From: Actinomyces sp. ICM47
Lineage (GTDB): Bacteria > Actinomycetota > Actinomycetes > Actinomycetales > Actinomycetaceae
Assembly: GCF_000278725.1 (NCBI RefSeq)
Contig: NZ_ALCA01000127.1
Coordinates: 1 to 52,144, forward strand
Reading direction: 5' to 3'
Length of the DNA stretch: 52,144 bases
Program-made: the position numbers and the translations under genes
Shown: positions 8,525-17,480 of the stretch, piece after piece
Layout of the letters: each line of letters starts with the position of its first letter
Position numbering within the stretch: position 1 is the stretch's first letter
The notes under the pieces: model-generated
The model's database searches: none
What the model saw: only the letters and a program-made list of their open reading frames with translations
Told to the model about the DNA's origin: nothing

Positions 8525-10951
8525 ATGTTTGATGTAGCGATTTACACGGACACTCGGGCAAATGAGGCTGTCGATGGCATTGACGGATTCAACTTTCAGG
8601 CCCTTTCCGAGGGAATGACAGCACAGGACCGTCAGGTTATCCGTGACTACATGCTTCACCGCGTGGTTGTCGGCTGGAACGTCGATCACGATCCGCTGGA
8701 GCACCCGGCCTCCTTTGCTTACCGCGCGCACGCGGGGCGTTACTACCTCTCGCGGGGTATTTCGACGGGTGTCACCAACAATGGGAGACCCGGTAACCTT
8801 CTGACTCAAGCGATCGCGACGTCTGATCCAGACGACTTTGGAATGATGCGCCCTGCGCAGTTTCTTGGCGCGCGAAACTGGTCTCTTGAAAAGGCGCCGA
8901 GCCAGACACTAACTCAGTGGGCAGCGCCGCTCGAAGTAACGCGGGACTTTGAAGCCGACGCACTGCGTGACATGGTCAAGAATGATGCCTGGGCAGTCGC
9001 TCACTTCGCGGAATTTCTCACGATGGTCGAGCAAGTGACCGATGAGACTTCCAAGCGTCTGGTGATCGTCACCGCTGACGAGGCCCTCGCACGCAAGTGG
9101 ATCGCACTCGGTACCCTTTTCATCGAGAGGGAACGTTCTCTCTCGCTCAGCATCCGGGGCCTCGTGCAGGATCCGATGATCACAAAGGCCGACATTGTGG
9201 CCGCCAGTCCCGCATTTGGCCCACAGCCGGATCCGAGTGTACCCCGGGCCGGGGTCAACGTGATTGATCTCGATCGTCGCCTTATTGCCCCACTGGAGGC
9301 GAGTGAGTCTGCGCTTACACAAGCGGACTGGTTCTTGCATGAAGATTCCGCCACTGCGCTTGCCGCGATTGATGTCGCGCGGTGCTGGGAGGGCTTTCTT
9401 GGGCGTGACCTGGCTACGCGTGCTGCTGCACTGGCGTCTTTCCCCCAGAACGTTGGGGATCATCGAAACTGGCTTGTCGCTATGCAAGCGCTACGAGGCC
9501 TAGCCATTACCAGGCAAGACGACGATCTTATGTTCTATGGGGATGATCTGCTGGATCTAGCCGTGACGTGTGCCGTGGAAACGCCCGAAGATGCGAAGTT
9601 GGCTGGGGAAACTATCGCTGCGCTTATGAGCACAGAGAGCCAGGACCTGGCTGCTGGTGTTCTCATGTCGGTGCTTGAGTCTGTGAGCGGAATTCCCCGT
9701 GCATCCGAGGCACTCCTACTGGCTCTGTCAAGCGCTCGTCCGCATGGACGTCTCACTTGGAAAGACGAGGGTGCCAGAGCGCAGGCCTCGATCCTTCTCT
9801 CGCAGGTGGCGGAGACCTCGGAAGATGTTCTCCTGCCTGCAACTCTGACAGTCGCTCGCGCTTGTGACGTACCTATCGCGGATGTGAGCCGAGCAGAAAT
9901 CGTAGCGCGCGTTGCTCGGCTGTGGGCATCCAGCCCGGATTTGACCGAGCAAAGCGCGAGCTGGGAACACAGAGAGGAGATTGTTGAAGAACTCGCTCGC
10001 GTTCTCGTTCGCCGTTGGTGTTCGGGTGGCCAGGACGATCTCCGTACGCTCATGCAAGGAACGTGGACATGGCTGACGAGGAATTCCGCTTTGACACCAG
10101 CGATGCGGGTATGCGTCGAGCAATGGAACAGCGCTGTGATTGTTGCCAGGCTGCCCATCGGTGCACGCGCTGCTCAGCTGCGCACCATGGGACAGATCCC
10201 ACCTGACAGCTGGCGGCTCGTGTGGTCTCAAGCGAAGCTGCCCGCCAATTACGAACTCTTCATGATGTGGGCGCAGACTCAGCGCGAAATCACGGACGAA
10301 GCAGGGGAATGGTTATTTGACCAGATCGCAGCTGCCCTGAAAACAGGCGAGCCAGCGGTGAGCCTTCGGGAACTTCTTGTGAGCTTGCATGAGTCGGGGA
10401 TTGTCGTGCGTTATCGGAGGCTGAGTGAATACGCCGCGCAGGTGCATACTGTGGCGCAGTATTGCTGCGCAGCCCTCGGCTCGTCAACGAATCCGAATCC
10501 CTATCTGCCGACGGTGATCGCCTACGTTCCCACGATGTCGCCTCTCATGTTGGACTTCCTGGGTGCGATTATTCTGAGGTGCCCCGATACAGGTGGAGTC
10601 GCACATCTAGTTGGCGCTTATGAAGAATGGGCGCGTGAATCCGTCTATTACTTCCTGAACACCAGGGAGAACACCGTGTGTGGGATGGCAGAAACTATTT
10701 CGTTGGCGGTTGGTGCTATACAGGGCAGACTTAATGCTCCTGCCGTGGGTGCGGAGGACTTCCTGCTTGAAGTATGCGATGACCGTGTGCGCAGAGGCTT
10801 GGTGTATCAGGCTGCCACAGAGCAACTGGTGGATCGACGGGTCCTCGCAGCTTTCGAAGACTTCGCGAGAGATGCGAAAAAAGGACGTTTCAAGCGGAAG
10901 CTGTCGCGCGTAGCCATCGGATTTCTCAATCGGAAAGGACGGGATAACTAA
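8525..10951 (+). CDS. GTPase-associated protein 1 (GAP1-like)
   Basis: The protein has 808 aa. The first 140 residues resemble the type-2 N-terminal domain of GTPase-associated protein 1: a short opening strand, FNFQALSEGMTAQDR near residue 25, and NGRPGN around 86-91 followed by a helix. The middle and C-terminal parts are long helical regions like GAP1-M/GAP1-C. In such systems GAP1 is coupled to paired GTPases as adaptor or regulator, and here it lies exactly between the two. The reading frame is open for 150 codons upstream, but that part overlaps the GTPase gene. The true start is the ATG at 8525, four bases after that gene's stop. The stop overlaps the next ATG by one base. Confidence 0.75.
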   Translation: MFDVAIYTDTRANEAVDGIDGFNFQALSEGMTAQDRQVIRDYMLHRVVVGWNVDHDPLEHPASFAYRAHAGRYYLSRGISTGVTNNGRPGNLLTQAIATSDPDDFGMMRPAQFLGARNWSLEKAPSQTLTQWAAPLEVTRDFEADALRDMVKNDAWAVAHFAEFLTMVEQVTDETSKRLVIVTADEALARKWIALGTLFIERERSLSLSIRGLVQDPMITKADIVAASPAFGPQPDPSVPRAGVNVIDLDRRLIAPLEASESALTQADWFLHEDSATALAAIDVARCWEGFLGRDLATRAAALASFPQNVGDHRNWLVAMQALRGLAITRQDDDLMFYGDDLLDLAVTCAVETPEDAKLAGETIAALMSTESQDLAAGVLMSVLESVSGIPRASEALLLALSSARPHGRLTWKDEGARAQASILLSQVAETSEDVLLPATLTVARACDVPIADVSRAEIVARVARLWASSPDLTEQSASWEHREEIVEELARVLVRRWCSGGQDDLRTLMQGTWTWLTRNSALTPAMRVCVEQWNSAVIVARLPIGARAAQLRTMGQIPPDSWRLVWSQAKLPANYELFMMWAQTQREITDEAGEWLFDQIAAALKTGEPAVSLRELLVSLHESGIVVRYRRLSEYAAQVHTVAQYCCAALGSSTNPNPYLPTVIAYVPTMSPLMLDFLGAIILRCPDTGGVAHLVGAYEEWARESVYYFLNTRENTVCGMAETISLAVGAIQGRLNAPAVGAEDFLLEVCDDRVRRGLVYQAATEQLVDRRVLAAFEDFARDAKKGRFKRKLSRVAIGFLNRKGRDN

Positions 10952-12684
10952 TGGATGACGGGTGTCTGGAAATCGTTTTCATTTTCTTTGCCGTAATCGT
11001 TGGTATTGGCTTGGCGATATGGATCGTCATCGCTACATTCTTGCGAATCTTGGCTTGGCTTGTCTTCTACTGGTGTTGCGCCTTCCTCATTGCTGCTATT
11101 GTCGGCTTGATTGTGGGCCTTTTTGTTCCCCTGCGTGTGCTGAGCGGGCACTCACGGACACAACCGGATATTGCGACACCCGACGAAGTTGCGGCGGAGC
11201 GTGTTATCAAGCATGCGCCGCGAGGGTTTACCAAGCACTTTGGGTGGGATAAAGCATGGCCTGAGTACAACCCCTATCAGGCACAGCGAGACGTCGTTGC
11301 CGTGGCCGCTGAGTTGCGAGTTCTTGCGTCGTGGCTGTGGCTCAAGGCTGGTGGCTCCGTGTGGAATCGAGCTTCGCGAGGCAAGGATGCCGACCAGAAG
11401 GGGAACCTCTCGGATGCAGCGATTGGTGCTCTTTCACGGCTCGCATGGGTAGCGGGGGTCCTCGTTCCATTCGTAGGTTTCGTTCTCGCGTTGTATACGT
11501 CTTTCATTGTGTGGCTACTCGTCATGCTGGTCATCGGTGGCGCAGTTTATTTGTGCCAGCAGCTGTTGACTCTGGGATACCGTTTGTGGGACCGCGGCAT
11601 GATGTTCCGTGTCCGAGCAAAGGTGAAGTGTCCCCACTGCTATGAAACCAATCCGCGGCCTAGCTATCACTGCCCTAATTCGGATTGCTCGATCATCCAC
11701 CGCGACGTGTCGCCGGGGCCGCTCGGTGTTGTCAAACGTCGTTGTGCTTGTGGGACAAGCTTCCGGACAACGATTAGTGCGGCTTCGAAGGTCCTCGTTG
11801 CGCTGTGTCCAAGCTGTGGAGAGCCACTTGTGAAAGGTAGCGGTGCGCGTCGGACTGTGCAACTCCCAGCATTCGGATCAGTCGGAGCCGGGAAGACTCG
11901 ATTTTTTGCGGCGGCTCTTACTGCAGTAGGCCGTCAGCTTGATTCGGTTCACGGTTCACTTGAGGGACTCAACACCGAGGCGGAGGGTTTCCTTCGGGCC
12001 TCTGAACGGGCTATCGACTCAGGAACCGCCACCGAGAAGACGATCCACACAATGCGCCCCGAAGGACGTCCGCTCAAGTTGACGGATGCCTCGGGTAAGG
12101 TGCTTGAGCTGCAGGTTATGGACGCCGCAGGTGAGAGCTTCACAAGCCTCCAGGCCACTGAAGAACTCACTTATGTGAACGCTGCGATGACGATGGTATT
12201 TGTTCTTGACCCTCTTGCCCTGCCGCGCGTGCAGGTGGACATGCGAGCTGCGCGTGACCTGCCGGATATTCTGGTTGCATCCGGGGATCAAGAAGCGGCA
12301 TACGCCTCAGTGGTCGACAGGATCCGATCAGAGGCTGTTGATCTCACGAAGCGGCATCTGGCGGTAGTCCTGACGAAAACGGAAGTACTCCAGAAGCTTC
12401 CGTCGGGAATGTCATTGGATCCTGAGAACTCGGACGGAATTCGTGATTGGCTCATTGACGTTGAGCAAGACGGACTCGTTCGGCGGATTGAAAGTGATTT
12501 CAGGGATGTTCGTTACTTTGCGATTGACTCGTTGGTATTGCGAGAACCACATGATCCTCTCAACCCCATGCGGGTCATTGACTGGGTGTTGAGTTCTCAG
12601 AAGGTCCCGATTACGCTAGTCCCACCTGTGGAAGAAGAGGCTAGCGTTACTTCCTCGGATAGGGAGAAAGCGAGCGCATCATGA
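10951..12684 (+). CDS. Membrane-anchored zinc-ribbon GTPase (double-GTPase partner)
   Basis: This is a 577-aa protein. Two adjacent hydrophobic helices lie in residues 8-62 and another hairpin around 165-205, so it is anchored in the membrane. Two zinc ribbons follow (CPHC...CPNSDC and RCACG...CPSCG, about 227-297). The GTPase domain has a P-loop GSVGAGKT at 309-316, a G3 variant DAAGES at 391-396 and a G4 variant TKTE at 475-478, where the usual NKxD is altered. These deviations fit the divergent member of a double-GTPase pair. It is translationally coupled to GAP1 (1-base overlap) and to the next small membrane protein (4-base overlap). It probably localises the complex to the inner face of the membrane. 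Confidence 0.78.
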   Translation: MDDGCLEIVFIFFAVIVGIGLAIWIVIATFLRILAWLVFYWCCAFLIAAIVGLIVGLFVPLRVLSGHSRTQPDIATPDEVAAERVIKHAPRGFTKHFGWDKAWPEYNPYQAQRDVVAVAAELRVLASWLWLKAGGSVWNRASRGKDADQKGNLSDAAIGALSRLAWVAGVLVPFVGFVLALYTSFIVWLLVMLVIGGAVYLCQQLLTLGYRLWDRGMMFRVRAKVKCPHCYETNPRPSYHCPNSDCSIIHRDVSPGPLGVVKRRCACGTSFRTTISAASKVLVALCPSCGEPLVKGSGARRTVQLPAFGSVGAGKTRFFAAALTAVGRQLDSVHGSLEGLNTEAEGFLRASERAIDSGTATEKTIHTMRPEGRPLKLTDASGKVLELQVMDAAGESFTSLQATEELTYVNAAMTMVFVLDPLALPRVQVDMRAARDLPDILVASGDQEAAYASVVDRIRSEAVDLTKRHLAVVLTKTEVLQKLPSGMSLDPENSDGIRDWLIDVEQDGLVRRIESDFRDVRYFAIDSLVLREPHDPLNPMRVIDWVLSSQKVPITLVPPVEEEASVTSSDREKASAS

Positions 12685-12887
12685 AAAATGGGATTCCGAT
12701 GTTGTATTGGATCTTTCGCTGGTCCTGGAGCCTCGTGCACCTCATTATCTTGGGTGTTTTCGCCTACCTCGTCCTCGATTGGGCGCTCACGGATAACCAT
12801 GCCATAGATGCTCTGACAGATTGGCTGAACTGGAGTGAATCGCTTCGAGAGTATCTGAGTGGTTTGGTGCGGTATCCGTGGGAGTGA
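12681..12887 (+). CDS. Small single-span membrane protein
   Basis: This 68-aa protein has one strong hydrophobic segment (about residues 13-36, centred on LVHLIILGVFAYLVL) followed by an amphipathic Trp-rich tail ending in RYPWE. Its ATG overlaps the stop of the GTPase gene (ATGA), and the next gene begins 2 bp after its stop, so it is a true member of the operon rather than a chance frame. I do not recognise a family. It may be an accessory subunit of the membrane GTPase or a regulator of the effector. Confidence 0.65.
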   Translation: MKNGIPMLYWIFRWSWSLVHLIILGVFAYLVLDWALTDNHAIDALTDWLNWSESLREYLSGLVRYPWE

Positions 12888-12889
12888 CG

Positions 12890-13717
12890 ATGAATGCTGA
12901 TATCTGTCCTGATTGTGGTGGGAAACGAACGGTTAGGAAGGGAGTTTGTTTCAGGTGTGGTTATCGCCAACCGCGTGAAGCCACAACCGTGCGACCTGCT
13001 CGTCCTCTTCCGCCTCCCGCTACCTCTTCGCCCCCAGCCCCACATTGGTCTTCGGCCCCCCAACAGTCGCCGGTCGTTCCTACGACGCCCATACCGGCAT
13101 CGCGCACTGGATCTACGGTCTCAAAGAAATCGCAGGTGGAGGGGCATGTGGTTGGCCGGGTCACGACTATGGGTATGCAAAGGACGGAGCTTGTTGTCCT
13201 CAAATGGGGTGACCTTCTGACGCGCACATTTGTTCGACTTGCGGTCGTTGTCGGTGCTGTCGTGTTTGTGAAGGCGTATCTTCCCTTTGTGATTGTGGTA
13301 GGTTTAGCGATCCTGTTCTTTGCGTCCGTTCGCTCGTTTCTCCCTGTTTTTTTGATGCCGATGCTCTCTGGGCGTGGAAGGGAAAGGCAACGTCAGGAAC
13401 GGGAAATTGAAGTTTTGATTCAACCGTTTACCATTACTGTATCTGATGGAAAAGAGAAAGAAGTGATACTCCGCGGTGAGCTTCGTGGCGGAAGCCCACA
13501 TTTGGGGGATTGCGTCGAGGTTTCAGGTAAGGAGATGCGAGATGGAACTATTCGTGCGCGCTCCGTGTACAACACGTCGACAGGTGCACGGATTACGATG
13601 AGAGAGCATCCGGCCATTGTGCGCTCGCGCGTGAAAGTCGTTGGGAGTCTCCTGGGAATCGCCATCCTTGGGTATGTGCTCGTTGTTTCGCTTCAATTTC
13701 TTTCTCAATTGGTGTGA
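12890..13717 (+). CDS. Zinc-ribbon membrane protein with a cytosolic beta domain
   Basis: This 275-aa protein has several parts. An N-terminal zinc ribbon (CPDCGGKRTV...CFRCG, residues 5-24) is followed by a Pro/Ser-rich linker to about 75. Two closely spaced membrane segments lie around 110-155. A soluble beta-rich domain with KEKEVILRGELRGG and a GDCVEVSGKE turn, possibly an OB or similar barrel, runs about 165-235. A final membrane helix ends the protein. The ATG at 12890 has GGAG five bases upstream. No family is recognised. The repeated use of zinc ribbons by this protein and both GTPases suggests they meet in one membrane-bound complex. Confidence 0.68.
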   Translation: MNADICPDCGGKRTVRKGVCFRCGYRQPREATTVRPARPLPPPATSSPPAPHWSSAPQQSPVVPTTPIPASRTGSTVSKKSQVEGHVVGRVTTMGMQRTELVVLKWGDLLTRTFVRLAVVVGAVVFVKAYLPFVIVVGLAILFFASVRSFLPVFLMPMLSGRGRERQRQEREIEVLIQPFTITVSDGKEKEVILRGELRGGSPHLGDCVEVSGKEMRDGTIRARSVYNTSTGARITMREHPAIVRSRVKVVGSLLGIAILGYVLVVSLQFLSQLV

Positions 13718-13729
13718 GGAGACGTCGCG

Positions 13730-14428
13730 ATGTCGGAACTTGATAACACATCGAACATGATGGAACAAGGGTGGCAAGAGGGGAACGAAATGCTGGATGA
13801 AGTAGGTGAGTGTTCGACCACTGAAGGTGCTACTGCACTTCATGGTGCGGAGGATCCGCGTACTTTTCGGCTGGAACGTTCGGAAGAGTATATCGAACCA
13901 ATGAGTCGCGTTCGTGAAGTGGATCCTTTCCAAGATCCGAGTGCGACTGTTGAGCGTATCAATCCCCTCTACGATCCTGAGTGCGGTGACGATCCGTATA
14001 CCGTGAACTGTGCGGACTGTGCGCGGTGCTTCGAAGCGACGTGGCGTGGGCTGGAACAAGAGGCAGCGGGGCGTGCTGTTCAGCTCGATGAGCAAGGTGG
14101 ATTAGAGGTCGCGGGGGAAGCCTCGGAGCAGACCGAGGAATGGGCTCATGAGGAGTTTGAATTGGTTCGTGCCCCTGAGTTAAGGAGTGCTCTTGAAGCG
14201 GGAGGACATGGCTCCAGTGCCATCGTGCATTCCACGTGGGAGGGGACGATGCCAGGCGGTCATGCGTACAACGTCGTCAACTATGAGGGACAAATCATTA
14301 CTGTCGACTCTCAAGAAGGCAAAGTCTTCGAATACTCGGACCGGGAGATCTATGCGGATCTTGAGACAATGCCAAGAGTATCGCATCGTGCGATAGTGTG
14401 GGACTCGAAGGGAAGGAGAATCCTATGA
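13730..14428 (+). CDS. Papain-fold toxin-like protein (Tox-PL / glutamine deamidase type)
   Basis: This 232-aa protein has an acidic, low-complexity first half and a C-terminal papain-like domain. VNCADCARCFEA places the likely nucleophile at Cys94 (Cys97 is an alternative). GGHAYNVVN supplies His178, and ITVDSQEG supplies Asp193, matching the C...GHA...DxQ pattern of Tox-PL toxins, known as protein deamidases or peptidases in polymorphic-toxin C termini. There is no signal peptide, repeat stalk or delivery domain, so it would act inside the producing cell. It lies mid-operon, 12 bp after the membrane protein, and overlaps the 79-aa gene by 4 bp. I infer it is the effector. The fold assignment rests on motif spacing, and activity is untested. 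Confidence 0.72.
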   Translation: MSELDNTSNMMEQGWQEGNEMLDEVGECSTTEGATALHGAEDPRTFRLERSEEYIEPMSRVREVDPFQDPSATVERINPLYDPECGDDPYTVNCADCARCFEATWRGLEQEAAGRAVQLDEQGGLEVAGEASEQTEEWAHEEFELVRAPELRSALEAGGHGSSAIVHSTWEGTMPGGHAYNVVNYEGQIITVDSQEGKVFEYSDREIYADLETMPRVSHRAIVWDSKGRRIL

Positions 14429-14664
14429 GTAGGATTACTGAGAATGAGGCGCGTGCACTTTTGGCGAGCACTGGTAGCCAAGCTGCTTCTCCGGAACGAT
14501 ACTCTGCGATACGGTGTGCCGGAGGATGGGCATTTGCTTGGGCAGATACGTCGCGACCGATCCCGATGGGTGTTCGAGGAATCGTGGTCACTGACGAAGG
14601 GCGTATCGGTCGGGCCAGGATAGGAGAGACTGCGGAGCAGGCCCTTCGGCGGTTAAAGGGATAG
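14425..14664 (+). CDS. Small protein, candidate immunity or regulator of the papain-fold protein
   Basis: This 79-aa protein has a short helix (ITENEARALLAS), a central GGWAFAWADTS, then GIVVTDEGRIGRARIGET and a last helix (AEQALRRLKG). The pattern GWxFxW followed by a VVxxxG strand is reminiscent of YrhB/Imm35-type immunity proteins, but the resemblance is weak. The ATG overlaps the stop of the papain-fold gene (ATGA), the classic arrangement for a toxin and its immunity partner. An in-frame start at 14398 would overlap the upstream gene by 30 bp and is less likely. The function is inferred mainly from position. Confidence 0.55.
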   Translation: MSRITENEARALLASTGSQAASPERYSAIRCAGGWAFAWADTSRPIPMGVRGIVVTDEGRIGRARIGETAEQALRRLKG

Positions 14665-14669
14665 CTTTC

Positions 14670-17453
14670 ATGGCATACCCGAGGTTAGCAAGCGTTATAG
14701 GGGACCCTGCGGAAGCGAGTTCTCCCGACGAGCGCGCTCAGAATATCCTCGACAGCCTAAAGTATGGGTTCAATCAAGGATTTGAGTGTGGCACCCCTTC
14801 TGTGGTGGCGAAGCACTGGGGAAAGGTGCAGATCCTTGAACGGTGGTCACCGGAGGACGGTGCGCCACCCTTCGAGCGCCTGACATCGGCCCTCGCTGGT
14901 ATAATGACATTCACAGAGCTAGCGCTGGTCGGCATCGACGGTGAGCTGGGGCTGCTGCTCGGTTTCGAGGGTGCTGACGAGTTAGAACGCGCCCGTTTGC
15001 TGCTTGCTCCTGGAATTCGTATCGTCCCATCATCCCCTCCCACAGTTGCATTCCAACATGCGGTTGGAGTTACTCACAGACCGCAAGGGGAGGTTTTGGA
15101 TTCCTCCGAGCAAGCGCTAGGGGATACCCTTATTGATCGCCTCGATGGGATCGAAGGTCGCTGGACATTGTTCATACGATGTGAGAGCGTGTCAATGCTC
15201 GATGTGCTCAATACGAGATATCGACTAGATGCTCTGGCGACGGAGGCTTCATCGTATGTCGAGATGACCAGCCAGGTGAGCGAAACGATGACGACTCGCG
15301 CGGTTTCCCATCGTTGGACACGCGTTCAGGACTGGACCGGGGTCATCGCAAGACTTATTTCACAGGGTATGGGTGTGGGTCTGTGGACTGTGGATACATG
15401 GGCGTCCTCTGACGACGACATTACAGCACGTCTTGTTGCGGGTGCCTTGCACACTGCAATTCCCAGTGATCAGGGGCGGTGCTATGAGACCTTGTCGTTC
15501 GATGACACCAAGCCGGGTGCTCCCCCTCCCACATCTGTGTTGACGAGTAGGGATATCGGTTGGCTCCTTGCGCCTCCCCGCTCGGGAAAACCTGGTCTCG
15601 CGGTGCGACCCGCACCTCCTGCGGGGCGACGTCCCTGCACGTCGGGTGCGCGTGTTTCAATCGGGACATATGAGGGGACAAATGTTGCGGCTTCTATCGG
15701 TGTGAGTGATTTTGAGGGGCACGCGTTTGTTACTGGAACAACGGGTTCGGGTAAATCCACGACTGTACATAAGCTTCTTGCAGACATGTGGAATCAGCAC
15801 CGTATCCCCTTCCTGGTTCTTGACCCGGTTAAAGATGACTACTCAGAAGTGTCTGCACATTTTTCGGGAGGACTCCAGGTGGTGCGGGGTGCGGATCTCC
15901 ATCTCAATTTGCTCGAGGCCTGGCCGGGTGAGAATAGCCGAGACCACATTGCCCGAGTCGCCAGTGCATTTCGTGGGGCGTTCTCAATGCCCTCACCCAC
16001 GCCCTATGTTGTGACACAGTTGTTTGATCGCGTAGCAATGTTGCCATCTGAAGGGGCCGGTATGTCCCTGTTCGATGTTCGTGACATGGTGCCATCGCTC
16101 ATTTCCTCTCTTGGGTACGCGCCCGAGCAGGAGGCGAATATTCGTGCGGCTCTCATGACCCGTCTGAACCTATTGCTCGCGCCGACGCGAGCTCATAGGT
16201 TTTCGTGGACAGATTCCTCAATGGTGGACAGGCTGTTCACTCAGCCTACGGTTGTGACTCTTTCTGATCTAGCCGACGACGAGGAACGTTCGTTCGTCGT
16301 GCTACTTCTTACTTTGGCGACGTGGGCGCGTGCGCGAAATCGGACGGTCACACGCGCAGTGGAACACCTCTTGGTCTTGGAGGAAGCACACCGGATACTT
16401 CCGGAGGTTAACGAGCACATTGCTGATCAAGAATCGGGATCCGCGAGACAGGTCTCGGCAGCGATGTTGTCGGCAATGATGGCTGAGGTCCGTAGCTACG
16501 GTGAACAAATCATCGTCATTGACCAGAGTCCCTCGCGTGTGTCATCGGATGTCTCACGAAATACGAATCTCAAAATTGTGCATCGAATCGTCCACCCTGA
16601 AGACCAGAAGCAGGTCGCGGGCGTACTCGGTCTTTCGCAGGACAATTCTCCCCTACTAGGTTTGCTTGAGCGTGGAGAGGCGATTTGTACGACGCGAACG
16701 GAGCCGAGTGCACAGACGATCTCGGTTTCTGCTCTACCTCGGCGCCCATTCGGTGTGAATGCGTGGACGCCTTCTCCGCCACCCACATTGTGGCCGTGTG
16801 GTTGTTCTCGGGCTGAAACTCACTTCCGAGCTTGGCGTATGGCGGACTGCGCCGCACCACCTATGAGTTTGTTTTTGGCGGGTGTTTTCTGGGGCGAGGG
16901 GGACGGGCGCAAGCTACGTCAATACGTGTACAGAGAACTGATTGCCGTTGCTGATGGTTCTCAGGCCATCACTGACTGCCTTGCGTGGGCTGGCTTGCGT
17001 CAATTGACGACAATGCGTCGAATGGCTGGCCCGGCTTCGGGTCCTAATAGTGCCGAATCCCAGCTTGAGGCGATGTATCAGGTGTGGGAGGGGCGTTTGC
17101 CGCTTACTATTCACAGTGCCGATCCAATTCTTGCTCGAATGCAGGGACAAGGGACGGCAGGGGGGCAAGAGCGCCCTTCCTGGGAAGAGCAAGCGATCGC
17201 GAATGCACTGCTATCGGTGGAACCGCGAAATGGCCTGAAACTTTTGCGTGGAGCGTCGTGGAGATCAGCTCTACCGGATCTGGTTGACTACCTGAAGGGG
17301 AGAAAAGCGTTCTTCGAACCTCTCCTCGGTGAAGGGGTGATCCCATTTCTTGCCAACCAAGTTCGTGAAGCTGTGGTCTCATCCAATTTGACACCAGACG
17401 TGATGGATTTTTTGCTGGCGAGGGCTGGACTCCTCGCACAGAAAACGAACTGA
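14670..17453 (+). CDS. HerA/DUF87-type ATPase
   Basis: This 927-aa protein has an N-terminal region (about 1-310) of unknown fold. Its P-loop ATPase of the HerA/FtsK group carries Walker A GTTGSGKST at 356-364, then VLDPVKDDY soon after, and Walker B HLLVLEEAH at 566-574. A possible sensor or arginine-finger region follows at VIDQSPSRV. The last 200 residues are helical. HerA-like ATPases form hexameric rings that translocate DNA, and standalone DUF87 proteins recur in defence operons. No NurA-type nuclease gene is adjacent, so the partner is presumably another operon product. The ATG at 14670 follows the small gene by 5 bp with AAAGGG upstream. Confidence 0.85.
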   Translation: MAYPRLASVIGDPAEASSPDERAQNILDSLKYGFNQGFECGTPSVVAKHWGKVQILERWSPEDGAPPFERLTSALAGIMTFTELALVGIDGELGLLLGFEGADELERARLLLAPGIRIVPSSPPTVAFQHAVGVTHRPQGEVLDSSEQALGDTLIDRLDGIEGRWTLFIRCESVSMLDVLNTRYRLDALATEASSYVEMTSQVSETMTTRAVSHRWTRVQDWTGVIARLISQGMGVGLWTVDTWASSDDDITARLVAGALHTAIPSDQGRCYETLSFDDTKPGAPPPTSVLTSRDIGWLLAPPRSGKPGLAVRPAPPAGRRPCTSGARVSIGTYEGTNVAASIGVSDFEGHAFVTGTTGSGKSTTVHKLLADMWNQHRIPFLVLDPVKDDYSEVSAHFSGGLQVVRGADLHLNLLEAWPGENSRDHIARVASAFRGAFSMPSPTPYVVTQLFDRVAMLPSEGAGMSLFDVRDMVPSLISSLGYAPEQEANIRAALMTRLNLLLAPTRAHRFSWTDSSMVDRLFTQPTVVTLSDLADDEERSFVVLLLTLATWARARNRTVTRAVEHLLVLEEAHRILPEVNEHIADQESGSARQVSAAMLSAMMAEVRSYGEQIIVIDQSPSRVSSDVSRNTNLKIVHRIVHPEDQKQVAGVLGLSQDNSPLLGLLERGEAICTTRTEPSAQTISVSALPRRPFGVNAWTPSPPPTLWPCGCSRAETHFRAWRMADCAAPPMSLFLAGVFWGEGDGRKLRQYVYRELIAVADGSQAITDCLAWAGLRQLTTMRRMAGPASGPNSAESQLEAMYQVWEGRLPLTIHSADPILARMQGQGTAGGQERPSWEEQAIANALLSVEPRNGLKLLRGASWRSALPDLVDYLKGRKAFFEPLLGEGVIPFLANQVREAVVSSNLTPDVMDFLLARAGLLAQKTN

Positions 17454-17480
17454 TTCGAGTGATAAGAAAAGAGCAGTGCC

